Shown here in pieces: positions 44,570 through 53,311 of a DNA stretch of 64,000 nucleotides. The translations under genes were made by a program, and so were the position numbers. The first letter of the stretch is position 1; every line of letters begins with the position of its first letter. Under the pieces are notes generated by a model. The model ran no database searches, had not been told where the DNA came from, and was given only the letters and a program-made list of their open reading frames with translations. This DNA is from WTGA01 sp965214055 (lineage in GTDB: Bacteria; Pseudomonadota; Gammaproteobacteria; Arenicellales; Poriferihabitantaceae), in the NCBI GenBank assembly GCA_965214055.1, contig OZ243931.1, positions 62,001 through 126,000 of the forward strand, in the 5' to 3' direction.

Positions 44570-45601
44570 ATGGCCATGCGGTGGGTTCGGGACGGGATGA
44601 TTGGAATCCTCACAATGCTGGTGCTGCTGTCGGTGACCGACGCCTATACCCTGACGGTTCTCGCGGTGTATGGAATTCTGGCGTTAAGCCTGGGGTTGAT
44701 CTGGGGTTTTGGCGGGATCCTGTGTTTCGGTCAGGCCGCATTTTATGGCCTTGGGGCATACTCCTTTGCCATTTACGGCATCAATGTGGGGGAGGCATGG
44801 AGTGCGCTGTTCATCGCCATGCTGGTCCCTGCCGTATTTGCCGCTGTGTTCGGAACCATGTTGTTTTACGGGCGTCTGGGAGATGTCTACCTGGCCGTGG
44901 TCACCCTGGTGATGACCCTGATCCTGTTCAAGTTCATGAATTCCACGGCGGGGGAAGCCTACGTGATCGGAGAAGCGCGCCTGGGAGGATTCAACGGCAT
45001 TCCCGGTTACCCCACCCTGTATTTTCCAGGAAAACCCGGGCAGTACCTGAGCGATCTGGAGCTTTACTTCTTTACTTTCTCCTGCCTGCTGTCGGTGTAT
45101 CTCCTGTGCAGGTGGTTGCTGGCACGCCCGTTCGGAAGAATCGTCATCGGTATCCGGGAAAACGAAACCCGGGCCGAGTTGCTTGGCTATGACATACGGC
45201 TGTACAAAACCGCCATCTTCACCATCGGCGGAACCATCGCCGGCCTGGCTGGCGCATTGTATGCCAACTGGTCGGAGATCGTCACTCCCAACCTTTTCAG
45301 CCTCGGACAATCTGCAGAGAATATTGTCTGGGTGATTTTCGGGGGCGCCGGCACACTGATCGGGCCCATCATTGGCGCTGCCGTGCTGGGCTTCCTCAAG
45401 TTCCTGCTCGGACAACAGGGCTTCATCGACAATACCTTCGTGATGGGCGTGCTGCTGGTGTTTGCCGTGCTCTGGTTCCCCCGGGGAGTCGTGCCGGGAT
45501 TCCACCAATCCTACCTGAAACTCACCGGCTCCCGAAGAAAGCGCCGCTCCAGGACAAGGCGAAGACAAACCAAAGCAGACAGGAAGCGGGAAAATGGCTA
45601 G
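44570..45601 (+). CDS. branched-chain/urea-type ABC permease, LivM/UrtC-type
   Basis: Permease of 343 residues. The ATG at 44570 (or a GTG two codons earlier) follows the LivH-type stop; the open frame continues upstream through that gene without meaning. Motifs are TLTVLAVYGILALSLGLIWG, GFGGILCFGQAAFYGLGAYS, LFYGRLGDVYLAVVTLVMTL and VIGIRENETRAELLGYDIRL. The C-terminus is very basic (SRRKRRSRTRRRQTKADRKR). It overlaps the next gene by 8 bases. Confidence 0.92.
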   Translation: MAMRWVRDGMIGILTMLVLLSVTDAYTLTVLAVYGILALSLGLIWGFGGILCFGQAAFYGLGAYSFAIYGINVGEAWSALFIAMLVPAVFAAVFGTMLFYGRLGDVYLAVVTLVMTLILFKFMNSTAGEAYVIGEARLGGFNGIPGYPTLYFPGKPGQYLSDLELYFFTFSCLLSVYLLCRWLLARPFGRIVIGIRENETRAELLGYDIRLYKTAIFTIGGTIAGLAGALYANWSEIVTPNLFSLGQSAENIVWVIFGGAGTLIGPIIGAAVLGFLKFLLGQQGFIDNTFVMGVLLVFAVLWFPRGVVPGFHQSYLKLTGSRRKRRSRTRRRQTKADRKRENG

Positions 45602-46310
45602 CACGGTTTTAAGAACCCACGCTCTTGGCATGCACTTTGGCGGCATGGTAGCCCTCGAAGCCGTCAATTTCAGGCTCCATGAAAACGAACTGCGTTGCCT
45701 GATCGGACCCAACGGCGCGGGGAAAAGCACATTCTTCAAATGCCTGACCGGCATGCTGACCCCTTCTTCGGGAGAGATTTACATCCAGGGGGAAGAGTGT
45801 ACCGGTCTGCTTCCCCATGAAATTGCGCGTCTTGGCGTGGGCATCAAGACCCAGGTTCCCAGTGTGATGGATGGATTGAGTGTTTTCGAAAACCTCTGGC
45901 TTGCGGCACACCGGGTCCCGGCAAACCGCCAGATCCGTCAGCAGGTGGACGAGGTTCTCGAGCGCCTTGAAATTACGGACCTCAGCAAACAGATTGTAGG
46001 AAAGCTGGCGCATGGGAAACGCCAGCTGGTGGAATTCGGCATGGTGCTGGCAATGCGTCCCTGGCTGGTACTGCTGGATGAACCGGCGGCAGGCATGACC
46101 CATGCGGAAGTAGAGCGGGCCGCCAGGATCATCCTTGAAATCAACCGGACGGCAACCCTGATTGTTGTAGAACACGACATGCACTTCATCCGGTTGATTG
46201 CCAAGAACGTCACCGTGTTTCACCAGGGAAGGGTACTGGTGGAAGACACGGTGGACAATGTGATGAGCAACCCACTTGTTCAGGATGTCTACCTCGGGAA
46301 GGCAATGTGA
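45594..46310 (+). CDS. ABC transporter ATP-binding protein, LivG/UrtD-type
   Basis: ATPase of 238 residues. Walker A is GPNGAGKSTFFKCL and Walker B is WLVLLDEPAAGMTHAEV. The signature position reads KLAHGKRQLVEFGMVLA, the AHGxxQ variant seen in UrtD-type proteins in place of LSGGQ. GVGIKTQVPSVMDGLSVFEN is typical of urea-type ATPases. It overlaps the permease gene upstream and ends inside the GTG start of the fused ATPase-amidase gene (4-base overlap GTGA), so the genes are translationally coupled. Confidence 0.92.
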   Translation: MASTVLRTHALGMHFGGMVALEAVNFRLHENELRCLIGPNGAGKSTFFKCLTGMLTPSSGEIYIQGEECTGLLPHEIARLGVGIKTQVPSVMDGLSVFENLWLAAHRVPANRQIRQQVDEVLERLEITDLSKQIVGKLAHGKRQLVEFGMVLAMRPWLVLLDEPAAGMTHAEVERAARIILEINRTATLIVVEHDMHFIRLIAKNVTVFHQGRVLVEDTVDNVMSNPLVQDVYLGKAM

Positions 46311-48727
46311 ACCCGACCCGCTCCGGAATCCTGTTGAACGTCGATGCCCTGTGTGGCGGGTATGGAAACATCCCGGTGCTGGACCGTATCGGGTTGAAGG
46401 TGGCGGAGGGGGAAATCGTTGGCGTACTGGGACACAACGGGATGGGGAAAACCACGTTGCTGAAGCAACTGATGGGGTTGATTCCAACCACCAGTGGCAG
46501 TATTTTCTTTGACAGTGTCGATATCCGGGATCACCCGACCCATCAACGGGCCCTTGCGGGGATAGGGTATGTTCCCCAGGGCCGGGGAATTTTCCCCCGG
46601 CTGACGGTGGCGGACAATCTTCGATTTGCCCTGAGTGGTGAAAGGGATACTGAATTTGTACAGGAAGAGCAGGAGAAAATACTGGGTTATTTCCCTCAAC
46701 TCATCCCATTGCTGGGCCGCAAGGGAGGCCATCTCAGTGGCGGGGAACAACAAATCCTCGCCATCGCCCGTTGCCTGATCACCGATCCGGTCCTGGTTTT
46801 GCTGGACGAGCCCACCGAGGGGATCCAGCCCTCGGTCATTGAAACAATTATTGCGGTCCTTGGGCGCATTCGTGATGAGGACGGCCTCACCGTGCTGGTG
46901 GTTGAGCAGAATCTCGAGTTCCTCCGAAAACTGTGTGACCGCCTGCTGGTAATTGAACGGGGACGGGTAATTGCAGAAATTGCCGGGGCGGACCTGCACG
47001 ACAACGCTGCGCTGCTGGAATTCATGGGGCTGGGCAAGAATCCGGATCCGGCACTCCCATCCGTCCCCACTTCCAGGGGGAATCCATCCCCCGCCAAAAC
47101 GCCGGATACCCCCCCAGAACCCATCCCCGGCCCCATTGTTACTGGGCCGGAGAAAGAAACCGGAGAAGTGCCCGCGCAGGCCCCAGCGGACCCTTCCTCG
47201 ACGGAGGCATTTATGAGTGTAAAGCGACCCAGCCTGCAACAAATGCGGGAGATGGCCGAAACCCTGGGAATGGCCATGACCGATGAAGAACTGCGGGCGT
47301 ATCTCGGCGTCATGGAACCGTACATCCAGGGATATGACCTTCTCAACGCAAAACCGGACTATCTGCCCCAGGTCCGGTATCCCAGGACCCCGGGATACCC
47401 GCCCCCGGCGGAAGAAAACCCGCTCAACGCCTGGTACTACAAATGTGAGGTAAAAGGGGCCCCGGGCGGTGCATTGGCGGGAAAGCGGATCGTACTGAAA
47501 GACACGGTTTGCCTGGCGGGAGTGCCCATGATGAACGGTGCTTCCGTTCTGGAAGGATATATCCCCGATGTCGATGCCACCATTGTCAACCGCATCCTGG
47601 ACGCCGGGGGCACCATTGCGGGGAAATCACATTGTGAGTATCTCTGCCTGTCCGGGGGCAGCCACACCAACGCCACCGGGCCCGTGCACAATCCCTACAA
47701 GCGGGGATACATGGCGGGGGGGTCCTCAAGCGGGTCCGCGGCCCTGGTTGCCGCCGGCGAGGTGGACATGGCCATTGCCGGGGACCAGGGAGGCTCCATA
47801 CGCATTCCGTCGAGCAACTGTGGATGTTATGGGATGAAAGCGACCCATGGGCTGGTTCCCTATACCGGGGTCTTTCCCATTGAACAGACCCTGGATCATG
47901 TCGGCCCCATCACCCGCAATGTCGCGGACAATGCCCTTTTTCTGGAAGTCCTGGCCGGAGAAGATGGACTCGACCCGCGGCAATACAAACCCCGCGTCCA
48001 TCCGTATACCGATGCCCTGGGCCAGGGTGTGGGCGGGCTCCGCATTGGTATCCTGGAGGAAGGATTCCACCGGCCCGAGAGCGAACCGGATGTCGATGCC
48101 AAGGTGCATCAGGCTATCTGGAAACTCGAAAGTCTTGGTGCACGGGTGGAGAAAACCTCGATACCTGGACATCTTGAAGGACCTGCTTTTTGGACCGCGA
48201 TTGCGGTAGAAGGGCTGCAGGACCTGATGATGCATGGCAACAGCAGCGGAACCAACTACCGGGGCCTGTTCATCCCAAACCTGACCGACTTCTTTTCCAA
48301 CTGGCGCTTTCGGGCGGATGAACTGTCCAGCAGCCTGAAAATCTGCATGTTTCTCGGCGAATATTTCCAGACCCGGTACCGTGGACGGTTTTACGGCAAG
48401 GCCCAGAATCTGATGCGCTGGCTTCGCACCCAATATGACCAGGCCTTCCGCAAATATGATCTCCTGGTGCTGCCCACGCTTCCGATGAAAGCCCAGGAAA
48501 TCCCTCCTCCCGATGCCCCGTTGGAATTGTCGATACAGCGGGCATTTGAAATGGTAGGCAATACCTGTCCCTTCAATGCTTCCGGATATCCCGCTATGAC
48601 GGTGCCATGCGGAATGAGTGAAGGACTGCCGGTGGGGATGATGCTGGTCGCCGATAATTACGGAGAACTGACCATTTACCGGGCCGCCCATGCGTTCGAA
48701 CAGCTCGGCGACTGGCGGGACCTGTAA
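46307..48727 (+). CDS. fusion of LivF/UrtE-type ABC ATPase with an amidase
   Basis: An 806-residue protein with two complete enzymes. Residues 1-240 are a UrtE-type ATPase: Walker A GHNGMGKTT (42-50), signature LSGGEQQILAIARCL, Walker B LVLLDEPTEGIQP. Residues about 241-302 form a Pro/Ala/Ser-rich linker. Residues 303-806 are a full amidase-signature enzyme with K398 (IVLKDTVCL), cis-Ser in AGGSSSGSA (about S474) and nucleophile S497 (DQGGSIRIPSS), of the type found beside nitrile/amide catabolism genes. The amide could be hydrolysed as it enters the cell. An internal ATG (47213) has its own GGAGG. GTG start. No frameshift is needed to join the halves. Confidence 0.9.
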   Translation: MNPTRSGILLNVDALCGGYGNIPVLDRIGLKVAEGEIVGVLGHNGMGKTTLLKQLMGLIPTTSGSIFFDSVDIRDHPTHQRALAGIGYVPQGRGIFPRLTVADNLRFALSGERDTEFVQEEQEKILGYFPQLIPLLGRKGGHLSGGEQQILAIARCLITDPVLVLLDEPTEGIQPSVIETIIAVLGRIRDEDGLTVLVVEQNLEFLRKLCDRLLVIERGRVIAEIAGADLHDNAALLEFMGLGKNPDPALPSVPTSRGNPSPAKTPDTPPEPIPGPIVTGPEKETGEVPAQAPADPSSTEAFMSVKRPSLQQMREMAETLGMAMTDEELRAYLGVMEPYIQGYDLLNAKPDYLPQVRYPRTPGYPPPAEENPLNAWYYKCEVKGAPGGALAGKRIVLKDTVCLAGVPMMNGASVLEGYIPDVDATIVNRILDAGGTIAGKSHCEYLCLSGGSHTNATGPVHNPYKRGYMAGGSSSGSAALVAAGEVDMAIAGDQGGSIRIPSSNCGCYGMKATHGLVPYTGVFPIEQTLDHVGPITRNVADNALFLEVLAGEDGLDPRQYKPRVHPYTDALGQGVGGLRIGILEEGFHRPESEPDVDAKVHQAIWKLESLGARVEKTSIPGHLEGPAFWTAIAVEGLQDLMMHGNSSGTNYRGLFIPNLTDFFSNWRFRADELSSSLKICMFLGEYFQTRYRGRFYGKAQNLMRWLRTQYDQAFRKYDLLVLPTLPMKAQEIPPPDAPLELSIQRAFEMVGNTCPFNASGYPAMTVPCGMSEGLPVGMMLVADNYGELTIYRAAHAFEQLGDWRDL
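47203..47215 (+). promoter_or_regulatory. internal ribosome-binding site and ATG for the amidase half
   Basis: GGAGG at 47203-47207 lies five bases before an in-frame ATG (47213-47215) at codon 303 of the fusion, exactly where the amidase domain begins (MSVKRPSLQQMREMAE). A free amidase of about 504 residues could be made in addition to the fusion. Confidence 0.55.
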
Positions 48728-48732
48728 CCTTC

Positions 48733-50499
48733 ATGACGATCACCGACCTGTTCAGTCCGATTATCTCGCTTGGGGACAATACCCGGGCTTCAGGCCCCGT
48801 GGACTACCGTCCGGCGGGAAACAAGTCCTACGTGTGCGGAGATACCGCCCCACCGCTGTGGCACAAGACCGTCCCGGAACTGCTGGAAGAAACGGTTGAC
48901 CGGTTTGGTCCGAGATGCGCCGTGGTGTTCCCCCGGCATGCGGTGCGATGGAGCTATTATGACCTGGCGAGGGAAGTTGAAACCCTTGCTGCCGGATTGC
49001 TGGCAATCGGGTTGAACAAGGGGGACTGCATTGCCATCTGGTCCCCCAATCGCCCGGAATGGATCGTGACCCAATATGCCACTGCCCAGCTCGGACTGGT
49101 CCTGGTCACCATCAATCCAGCCTACCGGCTGTCGGAACTGGAGTACGCCCTCAACACGGTGGAGTGCAAGGCCATCGTGACGGCTCCATCGTTCAAGTCC
49201 AGCAACTACCTCTCCATGCTGAAGTCCCTGGCACCGGAACTGGAACAATGCAAACCGGGGAGGCTGGATGCTGCCAGGCTACCCAGTCTGAAATGCGTCA
49301 TCACCCTGGGTCAGGAGCCTGTTCCGGGGATGTTCAGCTACCGCCAGGTGACCGAATACGGGGGTCCTGCCCAATTGCGACGCCTGCCGGGGATTGCAGA
49401 AGACCTGGACCCGGACGAGCCGATCAATATCCAATTCACCAGCGGCACCACCGGTTCGCCAAAAGGGGCGACCCTGACCCACAAGAATATTGTCAACAAC
49501 GGGCGATTTGTTGCGGAAACCATGGGTTTTTCCGAGACGGACAGGCTTTGTCTCCCCGTTCCGCTCTATCACTGTTTCGGGATGGTTCTGGGTTCACTGG
49601 GCTGCATGACCAGCGGTGCCGCCATGGTTTTTCCCGGTGAGTCATTTGACCCCGAAACCACCCTTTCAACGATTCTGGGGGAGCAGTGCACCGCCCTGTA
49701 CGGGGTTCCCACCATGTTTGTCTCCATACTCGAACATGAGCGCTTTTTGGAAACCCCGGTTACCACACTGCGAACCGGGATCATGGCCGGAGCGCCCTGC
49801 CCGGTTGAGGTCATGAAGCGGGTGGTAGAGGAAATGGGAATGGATGAGGTCACCATTGCCTATGGGATGACGGAAACCAGCCCCGTGTCGTTTCAGACCC
49901 ACGTGGACGATCCCATGGAAAGAAAAGTGTCCACGGTAGGGCGCATTCACCCGCATACCCAGGCCAAGATCATTGATGAACGCGGCAGAACGGTCCCCAC
50001 AGGACAAACCGGCGAATTGTGCACAAAGGGATACTTGGTCATGCAGGGATACTGGGACGATGACGCGCATACCCGGGAATGCATTGATCGGGCCGGGTGG
50101 ATGCATTCCGGCGACCTGGCAACCATTGACAAGGAGGGGTATTGCCGCATCGTCGGCCGGCTCAAAGACATGCTGATACGCGGTGGGGAGAATATCTATC
50201 CCCGGGAAATTGAGGAATTCCTGTTCAGCCACCCTCACATCCAGGAAGCCCAGGTGTTCGGGGTACCGGATGAAAAATACGGGGAAGAGGTATGCGCCTG
50301 GATCGTCCTGAAAAAATCCGTTGACATGACGGCAGACCAGGTCCGGGAATTTTGCAGGGACAGGATTGCACACTACAAGATTCCAAGGTACATCCGTTTC
50401 AAACCGGAACTGCCCATGACCGTCACCGGCAAACCCCAGAAGTACATCATGCGTGATGCGATGATCGAAGAACTCGGTGCGGACCCGTCCGGAAACTGA
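48733..50499 (+). CDS. AMP-dependent acyl-CoA synthetase (FadD-like)
   Basis: Adenylate-forming ligase of 588 residues. Core motifs are the AMP-binding signature FTSGTTGSPKGATLTHKN, AYGMTETSPVSFQTHVDD, the hinge region GWMHSGDLATIDKEGYCRIV and GRLKDMLIRGGENIYPREIE. The C-terminal catalytic lysine is in MTVTGKPQKYIMRD. It starts 5 bases after the ATPase-amidase stop. In this context it would activate the carboxylic acid released by the amidase to its CoA thioester for catabolism, with uptake, hydrolysis and activation encoded in order. Exact acid unknown. Confidence 0.9.
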   Translation: MTITDLFSPIISLGDNTRASGPVDYRPAGNKSYVCGDTAPPLWHKTVPELLEETVDRFGPRCAVVFPRHAVRWSYYDLAREVETLAAGLLAIGLNKGDCIAIWSPNRPEWIVTQYATAQLGLVLVTINPAYRLSELEYALNTVECKAIVTAPSFKSSNYLSMLKSLAPELEQCKPGRLDAARLPSLKCVITLGQEPVPGMFSYRQVTEYGGPAQLRRLPGIAEDLDPDEPINIQFTSGTTGSPKGATLTHKNIVNNGRFVAETMGFSETDRLCLPVPLYHCFGMVLGSLGCMTSGAAMVFPGESFDPETTLSTILGEQCTALYGVPTMFVSILEHERFLETPVTTLRTGIMAGAPCPVEVMKRVVEEMGMDEVTIAYGMTETSPVSFQTHVDDPMERKVSTVGRIHPHTQAKIIDERGRTVPTGQTGELCTKGYLVMQGYWDDDAHTRECIDRAGWMHSGDLATIDKEGYCRIVGRLKDMLIRGGENIYPREIEEFLFSHPHIQEAQVFGVPDEKYGEEVCAWIVLKKSVDMTADQVREFCRDRIAHYKIPRYIRFKPELPMTVTGKPQKYIMRDAMIEELGADPSGN

Positions 50500-50585
50500 C
50501 GGTCAATGCGCGGCCGATCGACGAGAATCTGCCGGGTTCTCCGCCCTCACCCGAACCGGTCCAGGCACCGCCGAAAACCCCCGGG

Positions 50586-52322
50586 CTAGAATGGCCGGAT
50601 CGCGTCCGACAGCCTGGCAAGCTTGAGCGCATCGAAACGCTCTTCGGTGTCCCCCCCGTCAAAGCCAAACCGAAAAGCAGTGGTCCCGTTGGGCAGGGTC
50701 TGGATGATTTGGCCGCCGTAACCGCGCATGGTCGGGATCCAGTACAGCTTTCCGCCCAGGGACCGGTAGGGCAAATGCCACGTCCCGGCATGATAACGGA
50801 TCTCGCCATCCGTGGTGTACGTCCCCGTGGGGAGCCCCTTTTCCATGCGGGGATCAAAGATTTCATCCAGCATCTGTGGATCCAGGACCTGCTGGTCCCG
50901 AATTTTTCCCCGGTCCAGAATCAGCTTTCCGAGGCGGGCAATATTGTCCATGGTCAACAACAGGCCGGCATCACTCAGCGGCACTTCTTTCGAGGGATCC
51001 GATTCCACCGTATGAAACTTCACGGCATGAAAGATTCCGGCCGGTCGATACACTTCATCACGCACCATGTCCCACAGTCGCGCATCCGGACCCCGGAGCC
51101 TTTTCAACATGACATCCAGCGCCACCCCCGTGATATACAGGTCCTGGTCCCGGTACCGGGCAATGGAACCGGGTCCCCAGGGGTAGCCCGGACAGGCCAG
51201 GGCCGCCGTGTTTTTTTCTTCCTGGCTGGGGGCCAGGAACCAGTCGAAGTAGTGCCGGTAGCTTTGAAGCCCCCGCTCCGAATTCCGGGCCTGATCGTAT
51301 TCCAGCAGGTAATCCGCAAAGATATCCAGAGGCTCCCGTTCCGGGGCTGCCGTACCAATGCCGCTGGCCATATTCAGGCAATCGCCGATGGTGATTGCCT
51401 GCCAGCGGGAACGGTGAGCCGCATCCGGCAACAGGTCCGAAATCACGGCCCGCCGGGGGTCCTGTCCTGAAATCCGGGCGAGCCTCAGGCAGGAGAGGGT
51501 GCAAAATGCGGTCTTCGTCGCGGACCAGATACCAAATTTCATGGCCCGGGGGTACGGATAGTCTCCATGCACCGTGGTGCAGGGTGTTGCATAAATCCCA
51601 CCGTCAACCACGAGTCCGCTGACCAGGGACGTTTCACTGCCAAATCCATGCCCGATATCATCGAGGTATGGTGCAGTTTGCGCACTGCGCCAATGCTCCA
51701 GAGGCCCGATGGGGTGCTGGTACCGCTTCTCCTGGCGGTACTGCCGGAGAGCGGGTTGAACGGTATCCGGGTGGGGACTGCCCACAGATGCGGCCAGATA
51801 TCCCCTGGCATGAAATCCGTCCGGACATAAAAAGGGTTTTGTCTCGGCAACGACCTGAAAATAGACCGGCGAGACCCGCCGCGTATGATACAAAAACATG
51901 GCGATGCCATGATGGGTATCATTTTCGAATATATTGGAGAGCTGGAATGGCAGCGCGAGTCGTGACCATCCCCGGTCCCCCTCTTCTTTCCAGACCCTGC
52001 CCGGAGAAACCGTCAGGTCCCAGTAACTGTTTCCCCCGGGGTCCCGGATCAATCCCCGGTCCAGGGGCACCAGGTCCTCCCCCTCCCCGGCCAGGTGAAG
52101 GACGGCTCCCGGAAACCGGTCAATCCGCTTTCCATTGATTTCCACTTCCCGGTGGCTGCACTGCATGGAGGTTTCCCGGATGATCAGGGAAAAGGGTTCC
52201 AGGCAGCCTGCCTCCGGCTTCCGGGAATGCGGGAGAAACCAGGAGTTTTCGATTTCTCCCTCCAACCCGGTGCCTGCAAGCAATTGCTCAGCCGTCAGTT
52301 TCTCTCTTTCTTGTTCATTCAT
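50586..52322 (-). CDS. beta-lactamase-fold serine hydrolase with an extra N-terminal domain
   Basis: 578 residues. The C-terminal part is a class C/PBP-like hydrolase with SxxK at S267-K270 (IWSATKTAF), a YRDQD motif near the usual YxN site and C-terminal GYGGQIIQTLPNGTTAFRFG. Residues about 30-165 form a separate beta-rich domain (SPGRVWKEEGDRGWSRLALP, THHGIAMFLYHTRRVSPVYF). Both parts are homologous to the hydrolase half of the permease fusion at 54147-56933. No signal peptide is visible, so this copy may act in the cytoplasm on ester or amide bonds. It starts one base after the EamA stop codon. Confidence 0.82.
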   Translation of the reverse strand: MNEQEREKLTAEQLLAGTGLEGEIENSWFLPHSRKPEAGCLEPFSLIIRETSMQCSHREVEINGKRIDRFPGAVLHLAGEGEDLVPLDRGLIRDPGGNSYWDLTVSPGRVWKEEGDRGWSRLALPFQLSNIFENDTHHGIAMFLYHTRRVSPVYFQVVAETKPFLCPDGFHARGYLAASVGSPHPDTVQPALRQYRQEKRYQHPIGPLEHWRSAQTAPYLDDIGHGFGSETSLVSGLVVDGGIYATPCTTVHGDYPYPRAMKFGIWSATKTAFCTLSCLRLARISGQDPRRAVISDLLPDAAHRSRWQAITIGDCLNMASGIGTAAPEREPLDIFADYLLEYDQARNSERGLQSYRHYFDWFLAPSQEEKNTAALACPGYPWGPGSIARYRDQDLYITGVALDVMLKRLRGPDARLWDMVRDEVYRPAGIFHAVKFHTVESDPSKEVPLSDAGLLLTMDNIARLGKLILDRGKIRDQQVLDPQMLDEIFDPRMEKGLPTGTYTTDGEIRYHAGTWHLPYRSLGGKLYWIPTMRGYGGQIIQTLPNGTTAFRFGFDGGDTEERFDALKLARLSDAIRPF

Positions 52323-52323
52323 A

Positions 52324-53199
52324 TCATCGAATTATATCCGTCCGGAATTTTCCCTTCTCGGCCAGGCCAATTCCGGCAATCACCAGTATCAATGCCGCTG
52401 CGTGAAAGAACCTAAACGGCTCGCCGAGGATGAGAACTGCCAGCACAGCGGCATATACGGGGACCATGTTCACGAAAATACCGGCCCGGCCGGGACCAAT
52501 GGTGGCCACCCCCTTGATAAAACACAGCTGGGCAATAAAGGAAGGAAACACCGTGACCAGCGCCACAATCACCCAGCCCTTCGTCGAGGGCCACAGCAAC
52601 TCACCCCGACTGTATTCAATCCAGCTCATGGGCAATGCGGCAATGGCCGCCGCCACGGCCACCACGGAAAAGATGCTCAGGGTGGAAACCGAGGTTACTT
52701 TTCGAAGGCAGACCGCATAACCCGAATACAACAGGCAGGCCAGGATCATCAGGTAATCCCCCTGGTTCACCGTCAGGGTGGCCAGGCGCTGGAGACTCCC
52801 TGCGGACGCAATGATCCCTACTCCCACAATGGTCAGCACCACCCCCATGCACTGCAGGGGGGATACCCGGGTCCGGTACATCAGGAAAGCACCCAGCAAC
52901 ACAAACACGGGGATGGACCCCTGGATAATGCCAATATTCAGCGCCGTGGTGGTATAGGCTGAAATGTAAAACAGGGCATTGAAGGTGGCGAACCCCAGGC
53001 TCCCCATGAGAAACAGCAGGGGAAGATGGGATTTCAGTTTTTCCCAGTCATTTTGGATGGGCCTCCGGGCAATGAAGAGCAATAACACCGTGACGCCGGT
53101 CCACCGCAGGGCCACCAGGAGAAGGGGGGAGACTTCTCCAACGGCGAGCCGTGCGAACACGGCATTGCAGGCCCAGCAAAACGCTGTGATGGTCAGCAT
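52324..53199 (-). CDS. EamA/DMT-superfamily transporter
   Basis: Ten-span drug/metabolite transporter of 291 residues with two EamA repeats (for example FCWACNAVFARLAVGEVSPL and MGSLGFATFNALFYISAYTT in the first, ACLLYSGYAVCLRKVTSVST and IGPGRAGIFVNMVPVYAAVL in the second). It probably exports a small metabolite. The ATG at 53199 falls at the beginning of the first membrane helix. The frame stays open upstream to an ATT codon at 53241 that has AAGGAG seven bases before it, which may be the real start. It sits between the YbbN-like and serine hydrolase genes of one operon. Confidence 0.88.
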   Translation of the reverse strand: MLTITAFCWACNAVFARLAVGEVSPLLLVALRWTGVTVLLLFIARRPIQNDWEKLKSHLPLLFLMGSLGFATFNALFYISAYTTTALNIGIIQGSIPVFVLLGAFLMYRTRVSPLQCMGVVLTIVGVGIIASAGSLQRLATLTVNQGDYLMILACLLYSGYAVCLRKVTSVSTLSIFSVVAVAAAIAALPMSWIEYSRGELLWPSTKGWVIVALVTVFPSFIAQLCFIKGVATIGPGRAGIFVNMVPVYAAVLAVLILGEPFRFFHAAALILVIAGIGLAEKGKFRTDIIR

Positions 53200-53311
53200 C
53201 AGATAGGCCTTTGCCGTGGCGTTTTCGGATAACGAAATAATGGGACCACTCCTTGCCGGGTGTCTATGGGGAAAACCGTCTTGTCGAAACCGGTGTACCG
53301 CAGACTACGGG

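Noticed and set aside
46307..48727. Frameshift or read-through artefact joining ATPase and amidase
   Set aside because: The frame is continuous from the GTG start through the linker, and the linker has a coherent Pro/Ala/Ser-rich composition rather than random codons. An assembly error cannot be excluded from one sequence and is listed as a check.
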